Assembly (NCBI RefSeq): GCF_003129905.1
Contig: NZ_QFFM01000024.1
Coordinates: forward strand, 1 to 50,829
Direction: 5' to 3'
DNA from: Bifidobacterium callitrichidarum
GTDB taxonomy: Bacteria; Actinomycetota; Actinomycetes; Actinomycetales; Bifidobacteriaceae
Length of the DNA: 50,829 nt
Every line of letters starts with the position of its first letter. Within the stretch, counting starts at the first letter, position 1. Below are positions 33,569 to 43,311 of this stretch, piece by piece. The notes beneath the pieces were generated by a model. That model did no database searches, was not told the origin of the DNA, and saw nothing but the letters and a program-made list of their open reading frames with translations. Both the position numbers and the translations under genes were made by a program.

Positions 33569-34297
33569 GTGAGCACCATCCCCTTCTCCCCCAAGCAGCC
33601 GGACGAATCCCTGCTGACCGAGCGCCAACGCAAGGTGCTGGACGCCATCCGTTCCCATATCAACGAACAGGGGTTCGCCCCCTCCTTCCGCGAAATCGGT
33701 GAGGCGGCAGGTCTCAAAAGCCCCTCCTCCGTCAAGCACCAGCTGCAGACCTTGGAGGAGAAGGGCTTCATTCGCATGAACGCCAACAAGGGCCGCGCCA
33801 TCGAGGTGGTGGCCGGCGCCATGGCCCCGGCCGAGAACCCACGCGCCAATACGACGGTTCCGGGCATCACCAACGTCGAAGGCAGCGCGGAGATCTATCA
33901 GTTCCCCAGCGCCTCGATCAGCCAATCGCGGGATGTGCCTCTGGTGGGCCGGATCGCGGCCGGCGTTCCGATCACCGCCGAACAACATGTGGATGACGTC
34001 ATGCGGCTGCCCGAACGGCTCACCGGCACCGGCAAGTTGTTCATGTTGGAGGTGCATGGCGATTCCATGGTGGACGCCGCCATCTGCGACGGTGATTTCG
34101 TGGTGGTGCGCGAACAGCAGTCCGCCGTCAACGGGGATATCGTGGCCGCGTTGCTGGATGACGAAGCCACCGTCAAGACCTTCCGCGAAGACAACGGCCA
34201 TGTCTGGCTGATGCCCCACAACCCCGCGTATTCCCCCATTGACGGCACGCATGCCACCATCATGGGCAAGGTGGTCACCGTGTTGCGCAAACTGTGA
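33569..34297 (+). CDS. lexA: SOS repressor LexA
   Basis: LexA represses DNA damage genes and is inactivated by RecA-assisted self-cleavage. The 242-residue product has a winged helix (about 17-80, GFAPSFREIGEAAGLKSPSSVKHQLQTLEEKGFI), a linker, and the S24 peptidase domain. The cleavage site is Ala131-Gly132 (IAAGVP), the nucleophile is Ser166 (GDSMVDA) and the general base Lys203 (ATVKTF). The start is GTG 33569, with AAAGGA upstream; a longer open frame to 33089 runs through the SOS boxes and is rejected. Confidence 0.96.
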   Translation: MSTIPFSPKQPDESLLTERQRKVLDAIRSHINEQGFAPSFREIGEAAGLKSPSSVKHQLQTLEEKGFIRMNANKGRAIEVVAGAMAPAENPRANTTVPGITNVEGSAEIYQFPSASISQSRDVPLVGRIAAGVPITAEQHVDDVMRLPERLTGTGKLFMLEVHGDSMVDAAICDGDFVVVREQQSAVNGDIVAALLDDEATVKTFREDNGHVWLMPHNPAYSPIDGTHATIMGKVVTVLRKL

Positions 34298-34341
34298 CGA
34301 TCATTGAATTCGAAACGGTGCTACACTGGCACCCAGCACAT

Positions 34342-34369
34342 GGAACCCCGGTCCGACGACCGGGGTTCC
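34342..34369 (+). terminator. lexA terminator
   Basis: GGAACCCCGGTC-CGAC-GACCGGGGTTCC is a 12-bp perfect stem 45 bases after lexA, without a strong T-run. Confidence 0.75.
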
Positions 34370-34394
34370 GTCGTATCGGCATCAAAACGCAAAT

Positions 34395-34423
34395 GGTATT
34401 GAGAAGCGATTTCATTCAATACC
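34395..34423. promoter_or_regulatory. Inverted repeat upstream of cation diffusion facilitator
   Basis: GGTATTGA and TCAATACC, 13 bases apart, form an exact inverted repeat 25 bases before the transporter start. It could be an operator for a metal-responsive repressor. Only the symmetry is observed. Confidence 0.4.
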
Positions 34424-34447
34424 CTTGGTAAGGAGTCAATCGCGATC

Positions 34448-35389
34448 ATGGCCCATACGCATTCAACTACGGCATCACCGTCCACACCGGCCACGAAAGC
34501 CCATCAGCATAGGCTCATGGCCACCCTGGCGGTCACCGGCACGGTGTTCCTTGTCGAAGTGGTGGCGGCTTTCCTCACCGATTCCCTGGCGTTGCTGGTG
34601 GACGCCGGCCATATGCTCACCGATATGTCGGTGCTCATCGCCTCGACGGTCACGGCGATGCTCATGCGCCGCAAGCCGAACAGCACCCGCACTTGGGGCT
34701 GGGCCCGTCTCGAGGTGCTTACGGCGGCCGCGGGCGCGGTGGTGCTGCTCATCGTGGGCATCTATGCCCTGGTGGAGGCCGCCATGCGTCTGTTCGGCGG
34801 ATCGCACACGGAGATAGCGGATGTGGATCTGCTGCTGTTCGTCGGCATTCTGGGCTTGGCCGCGAACGTCGTTTCCATATTCATTCTCGCCTCGCAGCGT
34901 GAGGACAACATGAACATGAAGGCCGCGTTCCTGGAGGTCATGAACGACGCACTCGGTTCGGTGGCGGTCGTGGTCTCGGCCCTAGTGATGCTCTCGACCG
35001 GCTGGAGCGGCTTCGATGCCGTGGCCGGCGCGGCGATCGCCCTGCTGATGATTCCTCGCGCCATCAAACTGCTGCACAATGCGGTGCGCGTGCTGTTGGA
35101 GGAGACGCCGGAAGGTCTGGACTTGGACCAAGTCCGCAAGCATATGGAAAACGTGCCGCACGTGGTGGCCGTCCACGACCTGCACGCCAGCACCGTGTCC
35201 ACCGGCATGCCGATCCTCATGGCGCATGTAGTGGTGGAACGTGGTCTCACCATGGATCAGGCCGGGCAGATCCTCACCCAGCTGCAGGACTGTCTGCGCG
35301 AGCACTTCCCCGTCTCGGTTCCCCACACTACCTTCCAGCTCGAGCCCGAAGGTTACACCACCCCTTCCGCTCCCAACCTCCATAAGTAG
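34448..35389 (+). CDS. Cation diffusion facilitator family metal efflux protein
   Basis: The 313-residue inner-membrane protein has a His-bearing N-terminus (MAHTHSTT...AHQHR), six predicted membrane segments and a cytoplasmic C-terminal domain (about 215-310). It exports divalent cations using the proton gradient. The first half of the transport site is canonical: DAGHMLTD, with His55 and Asp59. The second half reads EVMND, so Glu163 stands where most zinc exporters have His, while Asp167 is kept. That change could shift metal choice from zinc. AAGGAG precedes the start by 12 bases. Confidence 0.9.
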   Translation: MAHTHSTTASPSTPATKAHQHRLMATLAVTGTVFLVEVVAAFLTDSLALLVDAGHMLTDMSVLIASTVTAMLMRRKPNSTRTWGWARLEVLTAAAGAVVLLIVGIYALVEAAMRLFGGSHTEIADVDLLLFVGILGLAANVVSIFILASQREDNMNMKAAFLEVMNDALGSVAVVVSALVMLSTGWSGFDAVAGAAIALLMIPRAIKLLHNAVRVLLEETPEGLDLDQVRKHMENVPHVVAVHDLHASTVSTGMPILMAHVVVERGLTMDQAGQILTQLQDCLREHFPVSVPHTTFQLEPEGYTTPSAPNLHK

Positions 35390-35410
35390 TACGCCATCAC
35401 ATACGACAAA

Positions 35411-35438
35411 GGGGCTGATTCGCAATCGAATCAGCCCC
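35411..35438 (+). terminator. Terminator after cation diffusion facilitator
   Basis: GGGGCTGATTCG-CAAT-CGAATCAGCCCC forms a perfect 12-bp stem 21 bases after the stop codon, without a T-run. Confidence 0.8.
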
Positions 35439-35457
35439 TCATCACGGTATAAAGAAT

Positions 35458-35548
35458 CGCTCTGCGCGTGCGACCTCCAACTACAGCAGACGAAAGCGTA
35501 CGGAGGTACGTCAAGTCTGCCGCAATAACGAGGACGCTCCGCAGAGCG
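35458..35548. repeat. Structured intergenic repeat, copy A
   Basis: A 91-bp unit is bounded by CGCTCTGCG and its complement CGCAGAGCG. Its core begins CGTGCG(A)CCTC, has CGTACGGAGGTACGTC in the centre flanked by GCAGAC/GTCTGC, and ends AACGAGGACGCTC. The core matches copy B at 35558-35665, but the outer stem does not. There is no open frame of note. Confidence 0.7.
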
Positions 35549-35557
35549 TTTTCAGAA

Positions 35558-35664
35558 ATAAATATTTGATTGATGCGTGCGTCCTCTAGGAGCGTGAGCG
35601 AAGGCGTACGAAGGTACGTCGAGCGAACAGCGACAACGAGGACGCTCCATCAATCAAATATTTA

Positions 35665-35665
<1 letters not shown>
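35558..35665. repeat. Structured intergenic repeat, copy B; likely ldh terminator
   Basis: A 108-bp unit is bounded by ATAAATATTTGATTGATG and its exact complement (18-bp stem), extended by GCGTCCTC/GAGGACGC. The core shares CGTGCG, CCTC, GCGTACGAAGGTACGTC and AACGAGGACGCTC with copy A. It abuts the ldh stop codon and would form a strong 3' structure for that transcript. Confidence 0.75.
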
Positions 35666-36660
<995 letters not shown>

Positions 36661-36768
36661 TCAAGGGCAGGCCTGATCTATTACGCCTTTACTCTATAAG
36701 CCCAGTGAGACGTTTTTCTTACGGCACGCACGCCCTTTTTATCACGAAACTGCATATTTTCCAACGAT

Positions 36769-36782
36769 TGTTAGCGCTCACA
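36769..36782. promoter_or_regulatory. LacI-family operator upstream of ldh
   Basis: TGTTAGCGCTCACA has the AGCGCT centre and TGTNAG arms of LacI/CcpA-type operators. It stands about 142 bases before ldh and 19 bases beyond the hflX 3' end. In bifidobacteria, LacI regulators such as AraQ control central carbon genes; assigning this site to one of them is inference. Confidence 0.6.
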
Positions 36783-36800
36783 AACAAACTGTGATTTACG

Positions 36801-38309
36801 TCACTCTCCGATGGATTCCCCGACCACCTGCGCGGCAAGATGCGCGTCCACGTCCGCCTCGAGCAGCACGCCGTCGTCGCGGTATTCCACCTTGGACACC
36901 ATGCCGTATTCGCGCACGCGCGAGAGCAGCGCGCCGGCCGTGTAGGGCAGCAGCGCATGCACGTGCACGTGCGGCACCGGCAGCAGTCCCTCCACCGCAT
37001 AACGCAGTTCATCCAATCCCTCGCCGCTGAACGCCGAGACGATATGCGCGTCCGGCTGCAGCGCGGCGAGACGTTCGCGCGCGGCCTGATCGATCTGGTC
37101 GGCCTTGTTGAACACCAGCACGCGGGGAATCGAGGCGGTTCCCTCGATGTCCGCCAGCACGTCGTTGACGGCGTCGATCTGGGAGAACGGATCGGGGTGC
37201 GAGCCGTCCACCACATGCAGGATCACGTCGGCCTCGGCCACCTCCTCCAACGTGGATTTGAACGCCTCGACCAGCTGGGTGGGCAGACGGCGCACGAAGC
37301 CCACGGTATCCACGTAGGCGTAGGCGCGCCCGTCGCGCGTCTTGGCCCGGCGCACCGCCGTGTCCAACGTGGCGAACAGCGCGTTCTCCACGAGCTCGCG
37401 CGAACCGGTCAACCGGTTGGTCAGGGACGATTTGCCGGCGTTCGTATAGCCCACCACGGCCACGGTGGGCAGGCCGAACCGACGGCGTGAACCGCGCTTG
37501 ATCTCACGCGCCGGCGCCATTTCGCGGATCTGCCGCTTGAGACGGGCGATGCGCGTACGGATCACACGGCGGTCCATCTCGATCTTGGTCTCACCGGGGC
37601 CTCGGGATCCGATGCCGGCATCCGCACCGGCCGCACGGCCACCGGCCTGGCGGGACAGCGAGCCACCCCAGCCACGAAGCCTGGGCAGCATGTATTGCAG
37701 CTGCGCCAGCTCCACCTGCGCCTTACCTTCGCGCGAGGTGGCGTGCTGCGCGAAGATGTCCAGAATCACGGCCGTGCGGTCCACCACCTTGACCTTCGCC
37801 GCATCCTCCAGGGCACGGCGCTGGGACGGCGCCAGATCGTCGTCCACGATGATGGTGTCGGCCTCCTCGCGGGCCACGATGTCCGCGATCTCGCGGGCCT
37901 TTCCGCTGCCCACATAGGTGGCCGCATCCGGGCGGGCGCGGTGCTGCAGCAGACCGTCGCACACCACGGCACCGGCGGTCTCGGCGAGCGCGGCCAGCTC
38001 CCTCAACGATTCCTCGGCCTTGGCCTGCGTGGTTTCATACGAGGACCACACGCCCACGAGCACCACCCGTTCAAGCCTGACCTTGCGGTATTCGACTTCG
38101 GTGACATCCTGCAGCTCACCCAGGCCCGCCACATGCTTGAGCTGGTTGCGGGCCTCGCGCTCCTCCCATTCCTGGTTGGAGTCCTCATGCCAGCCCGCCA
38201 CGCGCCGGCTGTCGTCCAGCAGGACCTCGGATTGGTCCGCCAATACGCCGGACGGCGTGGCGTCGGTGTCGCTGCGGGTGATGTCGGTGTACTGGCTGTG
38301 GTCGGTCAA
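36801..38309 (-). CDS. hflX: Ribosome-splitting GTPase HflX
   Basis: HflX binds the 50S subunit and splits stalled or stressed 70S ribosomes. The 502-residue product has an actinobacterial N-terminal extension (about 1-70), the HflX domain (DGLLQHRARPDAATYVGSGKAREI, glycine-rich GGSLSRQAGG...GIGSRGPGETKIE) and a G domain with P-loop GYTNAGKSS near residue 288, DTVGF and NKAD. The start is TTG 38309, after GAGAGGCGCCC. It ends 174 bases before the ldh start on the same strand, with the carbon-control operator in between. Confidence 0.93.
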   Translation of the reverse strand: MTDHSQYTDITRSDTDATPSGVLADQSEVLLDDSRRVAGWHEDSNQEWEEREARNQLKHVAGLGELQDVTEVEYRKVRLERVVLVGVWSSYETTQAKAEESLRELAALAETAGAVVCDGLLQHRARPDAATYVGSGKAREIADIVAREEADTIIVDDDLAPSQRRALEDAAKVKVVDRTAVILDIFAQHATSREGKAQVELAQLQYMLPRLRGWGGSLSRQAGGRAAGADAGIGSRGPGETKIEMDRRVIRTRIARLKRQIREMAPAREIKRGSRRRFGLPTVAVVGYTNAGKSSLTNRLTGSRELVENALFATLDTAVRRAKTRDGRAYAYVDTVGFVRRLPTQLVEAFKSTLEEVAEADVILHVVDGSHPDPFSQIDAVNDVLADIEGTASIPRVLVFNKADQIDQAARERLAALQPDAHIVSAFSGEGLDELRYAVEGLLPVPHVHVHALLPYTAGALLSRVREYGMVSKVEYRDDGVLLEADVDAHLAAQVVGESIGE

Positions 38310-38373
38310 GGGCGCCTCTCGGGTCGTGATTTCGCGGTTTTCTCTGGCTCCTTATTATCATCAGGTGAGGTGA

Positions 38374-38395
38374 CATGCCGGCATTGCCCGGCATG
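38374..38395. repeat. Short inverted repeat between hflX and methyltransferase
   Basis: CATGCCGG and CCGGCATG, 6 bases apart, form an 8-bp stem in the 216-base divergent spacer 38310-38525. The spacer shows no gene. Confidence 0.4.
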
Positions 38396-38525
38396 CGACG
38401 TGATACGGCGACCAGTGGAAGGCCATGGAAGGCGCTTGCATGGGGCCGTGCAGGACGAATCAGGGCCGGCCCGGACCATGGGCCGCGGATCGCGGACGAA
38501 CCGCCGCGGGAATGGAGCAGCAGAC

Positions 38526-39182
38526 ATGGCCGAACAGTATTTCGCCGCGGACCCCGCGTCCAAGGACGTGCGCCGCACCCTCAATGTGACGTTGCGCGGC
38601 CGCGAAACCGCCGTGCAGGTCTCGAACGGCGTCTTCTCCGCCTCGCGCGTGGATCTGGGCACCTCCGTGCTGCTGAAGCATGCCCCGGAGCCGCCGGCCG
38701 AAGGCGATTTCCTGGATCTGGGCTGCGGATGGGGACCGATTACCCTGTCCCTCGCCTTCGAGTCCCCTGAGGCGCGGGTGTGGGCCGTGGACGTGAACGA
38801 GCGCGCGCTGGATCTGACCCATGCGAACGCCCAGTCCAACGGCTGCATGAACGTCCATACCGTACAGGTGGACGAATCCAGTACCCCTCTGCCCGCGACG
38901 GACCAGCCTCAGTTCTGCGAAGGCGTGCCCGACGATCTCGCGTTCGATGTGATCTGGTCGAACCCGCCGATCCGTATCGGCAAGGAGGCGCTGCACACGC
39001 TGCTCATGGCCTGGCTGCCGCGGCTCAAGCCGAATGGTGCCGCCTATCTGGTGGTGCAGAAGAACCTCGGCTCCGATTCGCTGATCCCCTGGCTGGACGA
39101 GGCGCTGGGCGAGGACTTCACGGTGGGCAAATACGCGAGCTCCAAGGGCTTCCGTATCATTGAAGTCCGTCATGAAATTTGA
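38526..39182 (+). CDS. Class I SAM-dependent methyltransferase (RsmC-like)
   Basis: The 218-residue soluble protein has the SAM motif DLGCGWG (64-70), an acidic WAVDVNERALDLTHAN ribose-binding stretch and SNPPIR (about 145), the NPPx motif of enzymes that methylate a planar amino group. This matches the C-terminal half of RsmC (16S rRNA G1207), without its N-terminal pseudo-domain. A GGAG element is weakly visible before ATG 38526. It overlaps hrpA by 11 bases, so the pair is translationally coupled, fitting an RNA-linked role. The exact substrate is unproven. Confidence 0.88.
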   Translation: MAEQYFAADPASKDVRRTLNVTLRGRETAVQVSNGVFSASRVDLGTSVLLKHAPEPPAEGDFLDLGCGWGPITLSLAFESPEARVWAVDVNERALDLTHANAQSNGCMNVHTVQVDESSTPLPATDQPQFCEGVPDDLAFDVIWSNPPIRIGKEALHTLLMAWLPRLKPNGAAYLVVQKNLGSDSLIPWLDEALGEDFTVGKYASSKGFRIIEVRHEI

Positions 39183-42100
39183 GTATCCCGCTGAACTTCC
39201 GGTTTCCTCCGCGCGCGATGAGATAGCGGACGCGGTCAAACATTCCCAGGTCGTCATCGTTTCGGGCCAGACCGGCTCGGGCAAAACCACGCAGCTGCCG
39301 AAGATCCTGCTCGAGCTGGGCCGCGGCACGCACGGCCGTCAGATCGTGCACACGCAGCCGAGGCGCATCGCCGCCCGCACGGTGGCCGAGCGCATCGCCT
39401 CGGAGATGGGTGTGCGTCTGGGCGACGAGGTGGGCTATCAGGTGCGTTTCACGGATGAAAGCTCGCCGAAGACCCGCCTGCGCGTGGTCACGGACGGCAT
39501 CCTGCTGGCCCAGATCCAGCGTGACCCCCAGCTGAGCCAGTACGACACGATCATCATCGACGAGGCGCATGAGCGCAGCCTCAACATCGACTTCCTGCTC
39601 GGCTACCTCACGGCCCTGCTGCCCCGCCGTCGCGATCTGAAGCTCGTGATCACCTCCGCCACCATCGATTCGGTGAAGTTCAAGGAGCACTTCGAGCACG
39701 CGCTGCATGAGAAGGTGCCGGTCATCGAGGTGTCCGGCCGCACGTTCCCCGTACAGGTGGTGTACGAGCCGCTCGGCACCGCGCCTGCGCTCATGCGTGA
39801 GGTGCCGGGGTTCGCCGTGGGCGCCCGCCCCGGCGACGCCGATTACGAGGAGCTTGCGAACGCCATCGCCGAATCCGATGCGGACCGTCCGCGTGGCTCG
39901 CGTGGTTCGTCCTATGCCGACGACGGCATCACGGACATGCCTACGGCCGTGGCCCGCGCCTGCGCCGAACTGGTCATCCACTCCTCGCACGAGCGGGGCC
40001 CCCGCGACATCCTGGTCTTCGCCTCCGGCGAGCGCGACATCCACGAGTTCGAGGCCGCGCTGCGCCACCATTACGGCCCCCGCGCCGACGATATGCGTCG
40101 CCCGGACGCCATCGAAATCATGCCGCTGTTCGCCCGCCTGTCCGCCGCGGACCAGCACAAGGTGTTCGAATCGCACTCCCACCAGCGTATCGTCATCGCC
40201 ACGAACGTGGCCGAGACCTCACTGACCGTGCCCGGCATCCGCTACGTGGTCGACCCCGGCACCGCGCGCATCTCCCGGTATTCGAAGACCGCCAAGGTAC
40301 AGCGTCTGCCCATCGAGCCGATCAGCCAGGCCAGCGCCGACCAGAGGAGCGGACGATGCGGCCGTGTGGCGGACGGCATCGCGATCCGCCTGTATTCGCG
40401 CGAGGATTACGAGACCCGCCCGCGCTTCACCGAGCCGGAGATCCTGAGAACCTCGCTGGGCGCGGTGGTGCTGCACATGCTGTCGGTGGGCGTGGCCCGC
40501 ACGGCCGAGGACGTCACGAACTTCGGCTTCATCGACCCTCCGGACATGAAGGCCGTCTCGGACGGTTTCAACGAGCTGACCGAGCTCAAGGCCATCGGCC
40601 GCAAGCGCGGCGAGGTGACGCTCACGCATATCGGCCGACAGCTGGCCCGCATCCCCATCGACGTCAGGCTCGGCCGCATGGTCATCGAGGCCGCGAAGAC
40701 CGCCTCCCCCAATACTTTGGCGGCCGTGCTCGTGGTCGTCTCCTTCCTGAGCCTGCAGGATCCGCGCGAACGTCCGGACGACAAGCGCGAGGAGGCCGAC
40801 CGCATCCACAACCGGTACGCGGACGAGACTTCCGACTTTCTGACGGCCCTGAACATCTGGGACCGCGTGTTCCAGGCGGACGGCGACCCGAGCAACAACG
40901 CGCTGCGCCGCATCTGCAAGACCGAATACTTCAGCTGGCTGAGGATGCGTCAGTGGAAGGATCTGGTCTCCCAGCTAAGGCAGATGTGCAAGGAGCTCAA
41001 GTTCACCGTGGGCGATCCCTTGCCTTCCACACGCCCGGGTCTGGAGATCCGCCAGTTGCCGTTGAACCAGCAGCCGGCGCATTCGTTGTGCTGCGCGTGG
41101 GATGCGGACGGCATCCATAAGTCCATGCTTGCGGGCCTGTTGTCCATGATGGGCATGCAGGTGGTGCGCGAGCCCAAGGCCTCCGATTTCGCGGGACTGA
41201 CCGGGGCCGCGCGAGCCCGTGCCATGAAGCGTGCGCAGAAGCAGTCGAAGAACGAGTATCAGGGTGCGCGCGGCACGCATTTCGCGCTGTTCCCGGCCTC
41301 CGCCGTGGCCAAGAAGACGCCCTCGTGGGTGATGAGCACCGAGCTGGTGGAGACCTCGCGCCTGTGGGCCCGGTATTCCGCGGCCATCGATCCGGCGTGG
41401 GCCGAACCGCTGGCCGGCCAGCTCACGCGCACCACGTACGCGGAACCTCACTGGTCCGGTTCACGGGGCTCCGCGGTGGCCACCGCCCGCGTGCTGCTGT
41501 ACGGTCTGCCGATCGTGCAGGACCGCACGGTGCAATGGGGACGTATCAATCCGCTTGAGGCCCGTGATTTCCTCATCCGTCAGGGTCTGGTCGAAGGCGA
41601 CATCCAGCAGCGCTTCAGCTACGACGAGTTCGTGGCCGGCAACCGCGACATCCTCGAGGACGCCGCCGACGACGCGAGCCGCACCCGCCAGTTGGCGGAC
41701 ACCGTCTCGGACGAGGACCTGTTCGACTTCTACAATGCGGTGATCCCCGTGGATGTGACGTCCGTGGCCGATTTGGCGAAATGGTGGAAGCGGGAGCACG
41801 ACGAACATCCGAACCTGCTCACCTTCGACCCCGCCAAGGTGGAGCGACTGGCGTCCAGCGAGTCGGTGAGCCTGGACGACTACCCGGACCACTGGCATAC
41901 GCTCGGCTCGGACAGCCAACCCATCGACCTGCGGCTGAGCTACGTGTACGATCCGGCCGATCCGGCCGACGGCGTTACCGTGCATGTGCCGTTGAAGGCG
42001 CTTTCGCGCATCAGCCCGGAGCAGTTCACGTGGAATGTGCCGGGTCTGTTGGACGAGTTGATCCTGTCGATGATCAAGGCGCTGCCCAAGCAGCTGCGCG

Positions 42101-43311
42101 TGCAGTTCGTGCCCGCCCCGGACGCCGCCCGCAAGATCCGCGACTGGATCGACGAGCAGTACCCGGACCTGCCCGGTTCCGGTTCGCAGCAGAAACCGAA
42201 CCTGCCGCCCGAGCGCGAGGACGGCGAGGCCGCGGGCGTCTGGCCCGATCTGGCGCATGTGTTCACGAAGGCGGCCATTGCCACCGTGGGCGCGCAGATT
42301 CATCCGGAGGTACTGGGACAGGAACTCATCGACCGGCTCTCCCCCTATCTCAGGGTCACGTTCGCGGTGGAGCAGCAGTTGCCGGCCGGACGCAACCAGC
42401 GCGGCCGCAGACATGCGCGCGGCCCGGTCAAGGTGTTGGGCACGTCCAAGGATCTGAAGGCCCTGCAACGCAAGTTCGCCGAACAGGCGGAGGCCTCCGC
42501 CCGCCAGATGGTCAAAAAGCAGGCCGAGCAGGCCGGCGAACAGGGCAAGCTTGTACAGAAGGCCAATCTGCTGCACAAGGCCGGCGCCACCACGGAGTCC
42601 CGTGCGGCGATGCTGTGGCGTGGCGCGTTGGACGCCCTGCGTCTGCCGGCCGAACGCATCTCCTCGCGTTGGCTGGGCACCGAGGCGCTCATGCTGGCCT
42701 CCGCGCCATACAAGTCCACCAAGGACCTGGTCGAGGACCTGCAGTTGGCCGCGGTCAAGCGTCTGCTGCCCAAGGTGGACAGGCTCACGGACGACGAGGC
42801 CCTGGCGAACGCCGTGCTGGACGTGCGCGAGGTGTATGAGGACACCGTCTACCAGGTGGCCCATGACGTCATCGCCATCCTCAAGACGTACGCCGAAGTG
42901 GACAAGGCCACGTCCGGCAAGGCCGACCTGCCGATGCTTTCGGTGCTCCAGTCAATCCGCGAGCACATCGCCACGCTGGTCTATCCCGGATTCGTGGGCC
43001 GCACTCCCCCGGATGCGCTCACGTCGATCAGCCGCTATCTCAAGGCGGATCTGAGCCGCCTCAACAAGGCGAAGTCGGACAAGAACCGTGACGTGAAGTG
43101 GGCGTGGCAGGCCGACGAGGCCAGGCAATTGGTCGACAAGGCCATGGTCCACGCCAAGGCCGAGCCCGCGGGCCCCAAGCACGAGGCGCTGATGCATCAG
43201 GCCGAACAGGCCCGCTGGATGCTGGAGGAGTTCTACGTGAGCCTGTGGGCGCAGGAGATCGGTACCAAGGGGCCGGTCTCCCTGAACCGCATCAAGAAAG
43301 CACTGGCGTGA
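39172..43311 (+). CDS. hrpA: ATP-dependent RNA helicase HrpA (DEAH box)
   Basis: The 1379-residue protein is at full length for HrpA, a helicase that rescues stalled ribosomes and processes mRNA. Motif I GQTGSGKT is at 32-39, motif II DEAH at 130-133, SAT at about 162-164, and VVDPGTARISRYS with QASADQRSGRCGR is in the second RecA domain. A winged-helix/ratchet region and a long C-terminal DUF3418 domain follow (about 800-1379). I choose ATG 39172 (MKFEYPAELP); TTG 39160 is possible. It overlaps the methyltransferase gene by 11 bases and the next gene by 4. Confidence 0.95.
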   Translation: MKFEYPAELPVSSARDEIADAVKHSQVVIVSGQTGSGKTTQLPKILLELGRGTHGRQIVHTQPRRIAARTVAERIASEMGVRLGDEVGYQVRFTDESSPKTRLRVVTDGILLAQIQRDPQLSQYDTIIIDEAHERSLNIDFLLGYLTALLPRRRDLKLVITSATIDSVKFKEHFEHALHEKVPVIEVSGRTFPVQVVYEPLGTAPALMREVPGFAVGARPGDADYEELANAIAESDADRPRGSRGSSYADDGITDMPTAVARACAELVIHSSHERGPRDILVFASGERDIHEFEAALRHHYGPRADDMRRPDAIEIMPLFARLSAADQHKVFESHSHQRIVIATNVAETSLTVPGIRYVVDPGTARISRYSKTAKVQRLPIEPISQASADQRSGRCGRVADGIAIRLYSREDYETRPRFTEPEILRTSLGAVVLHMLSVGVARTAEDVTNFGFIDPPDMKAVSDGFNELTELKAIGRKRGEVTLTHIGRQLARIPIDVRLGRMVIEAAKTASPNTLAAVLVVVSFLSLQDPRERPDDKREEADRIHNRYADETSDFLTALNIWDRVFQADGDPSNNALRRICKTEYFSWLRMRQWKDLVSQLRQMCKELKFTVGDPLPSTRPGLEIRQLPLNQQPAHSLCCAWDADGIHKSMLAGLLSMMGMQVVREPKASDFAGLTGAARARAMKRAQKQSKNEYQGARGTHFALFPASAVAKKTPSWVMSTELVETSRLWARYSAAIDPAWAEPLAGQLTRTTYAEPHWSGSRGSAVATARVLLYGLPIVQDRTVQWGRINPLEARDFLIRQGLVEGDIQQRFSYDEFVAGNRDILEDAADDASRTRQLADTVSDEDLFDFYNAVIPVDVTSVADLAKWWKREHDEHPNLLTFDPAKVERLASSESVSLDDYPDHWHTLGSDSQPIDLRLSYVYDPADPADGVTVHVPLKALSRISPEQFTWNVPGLLDELILSMIKALPKQLRVQFVPAPDAARKIRDWIDEQYPDLPGSGSQQKPNLPPEREDGEAAGVWPDLAHVFTKAAIATVGAQIHPEVLGQELIDRLSPYLRVTFAVEQQLPAGRNQRGRRHARGPVKVLGTSKDLKALQRKFAEQAEASARQMVKKQAEQAGEQGKLVQKANLLHKAGATTESRAAMLWRGALDALRLPAERISSRWLGTEALMLASAPYKSTKDLVEDLQLAAVKRLLPKVDRLTDDEALANAVLDVREVYEDTVYQVAHDVIAILKTYAEVDKATSGKADLPMLSVLQSIREHIATLVYPGFVGRTPPDALTSISRYLKADLSRLNKAKSDKNRDVKWAWQADEARQLVDKAMVHAKAEPAGPKHEALMHQAEQARWMLEEFYVSLWAQEIGTKGPVSLNRIKKALA

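Noticed and set aside
37695..38525. N-terminal extension of the methyltransferase frame
   Set aside because: It runs antisense through hflX. The methyltransferase family begins at MAEQYFAADP, after an ATG at 38526.
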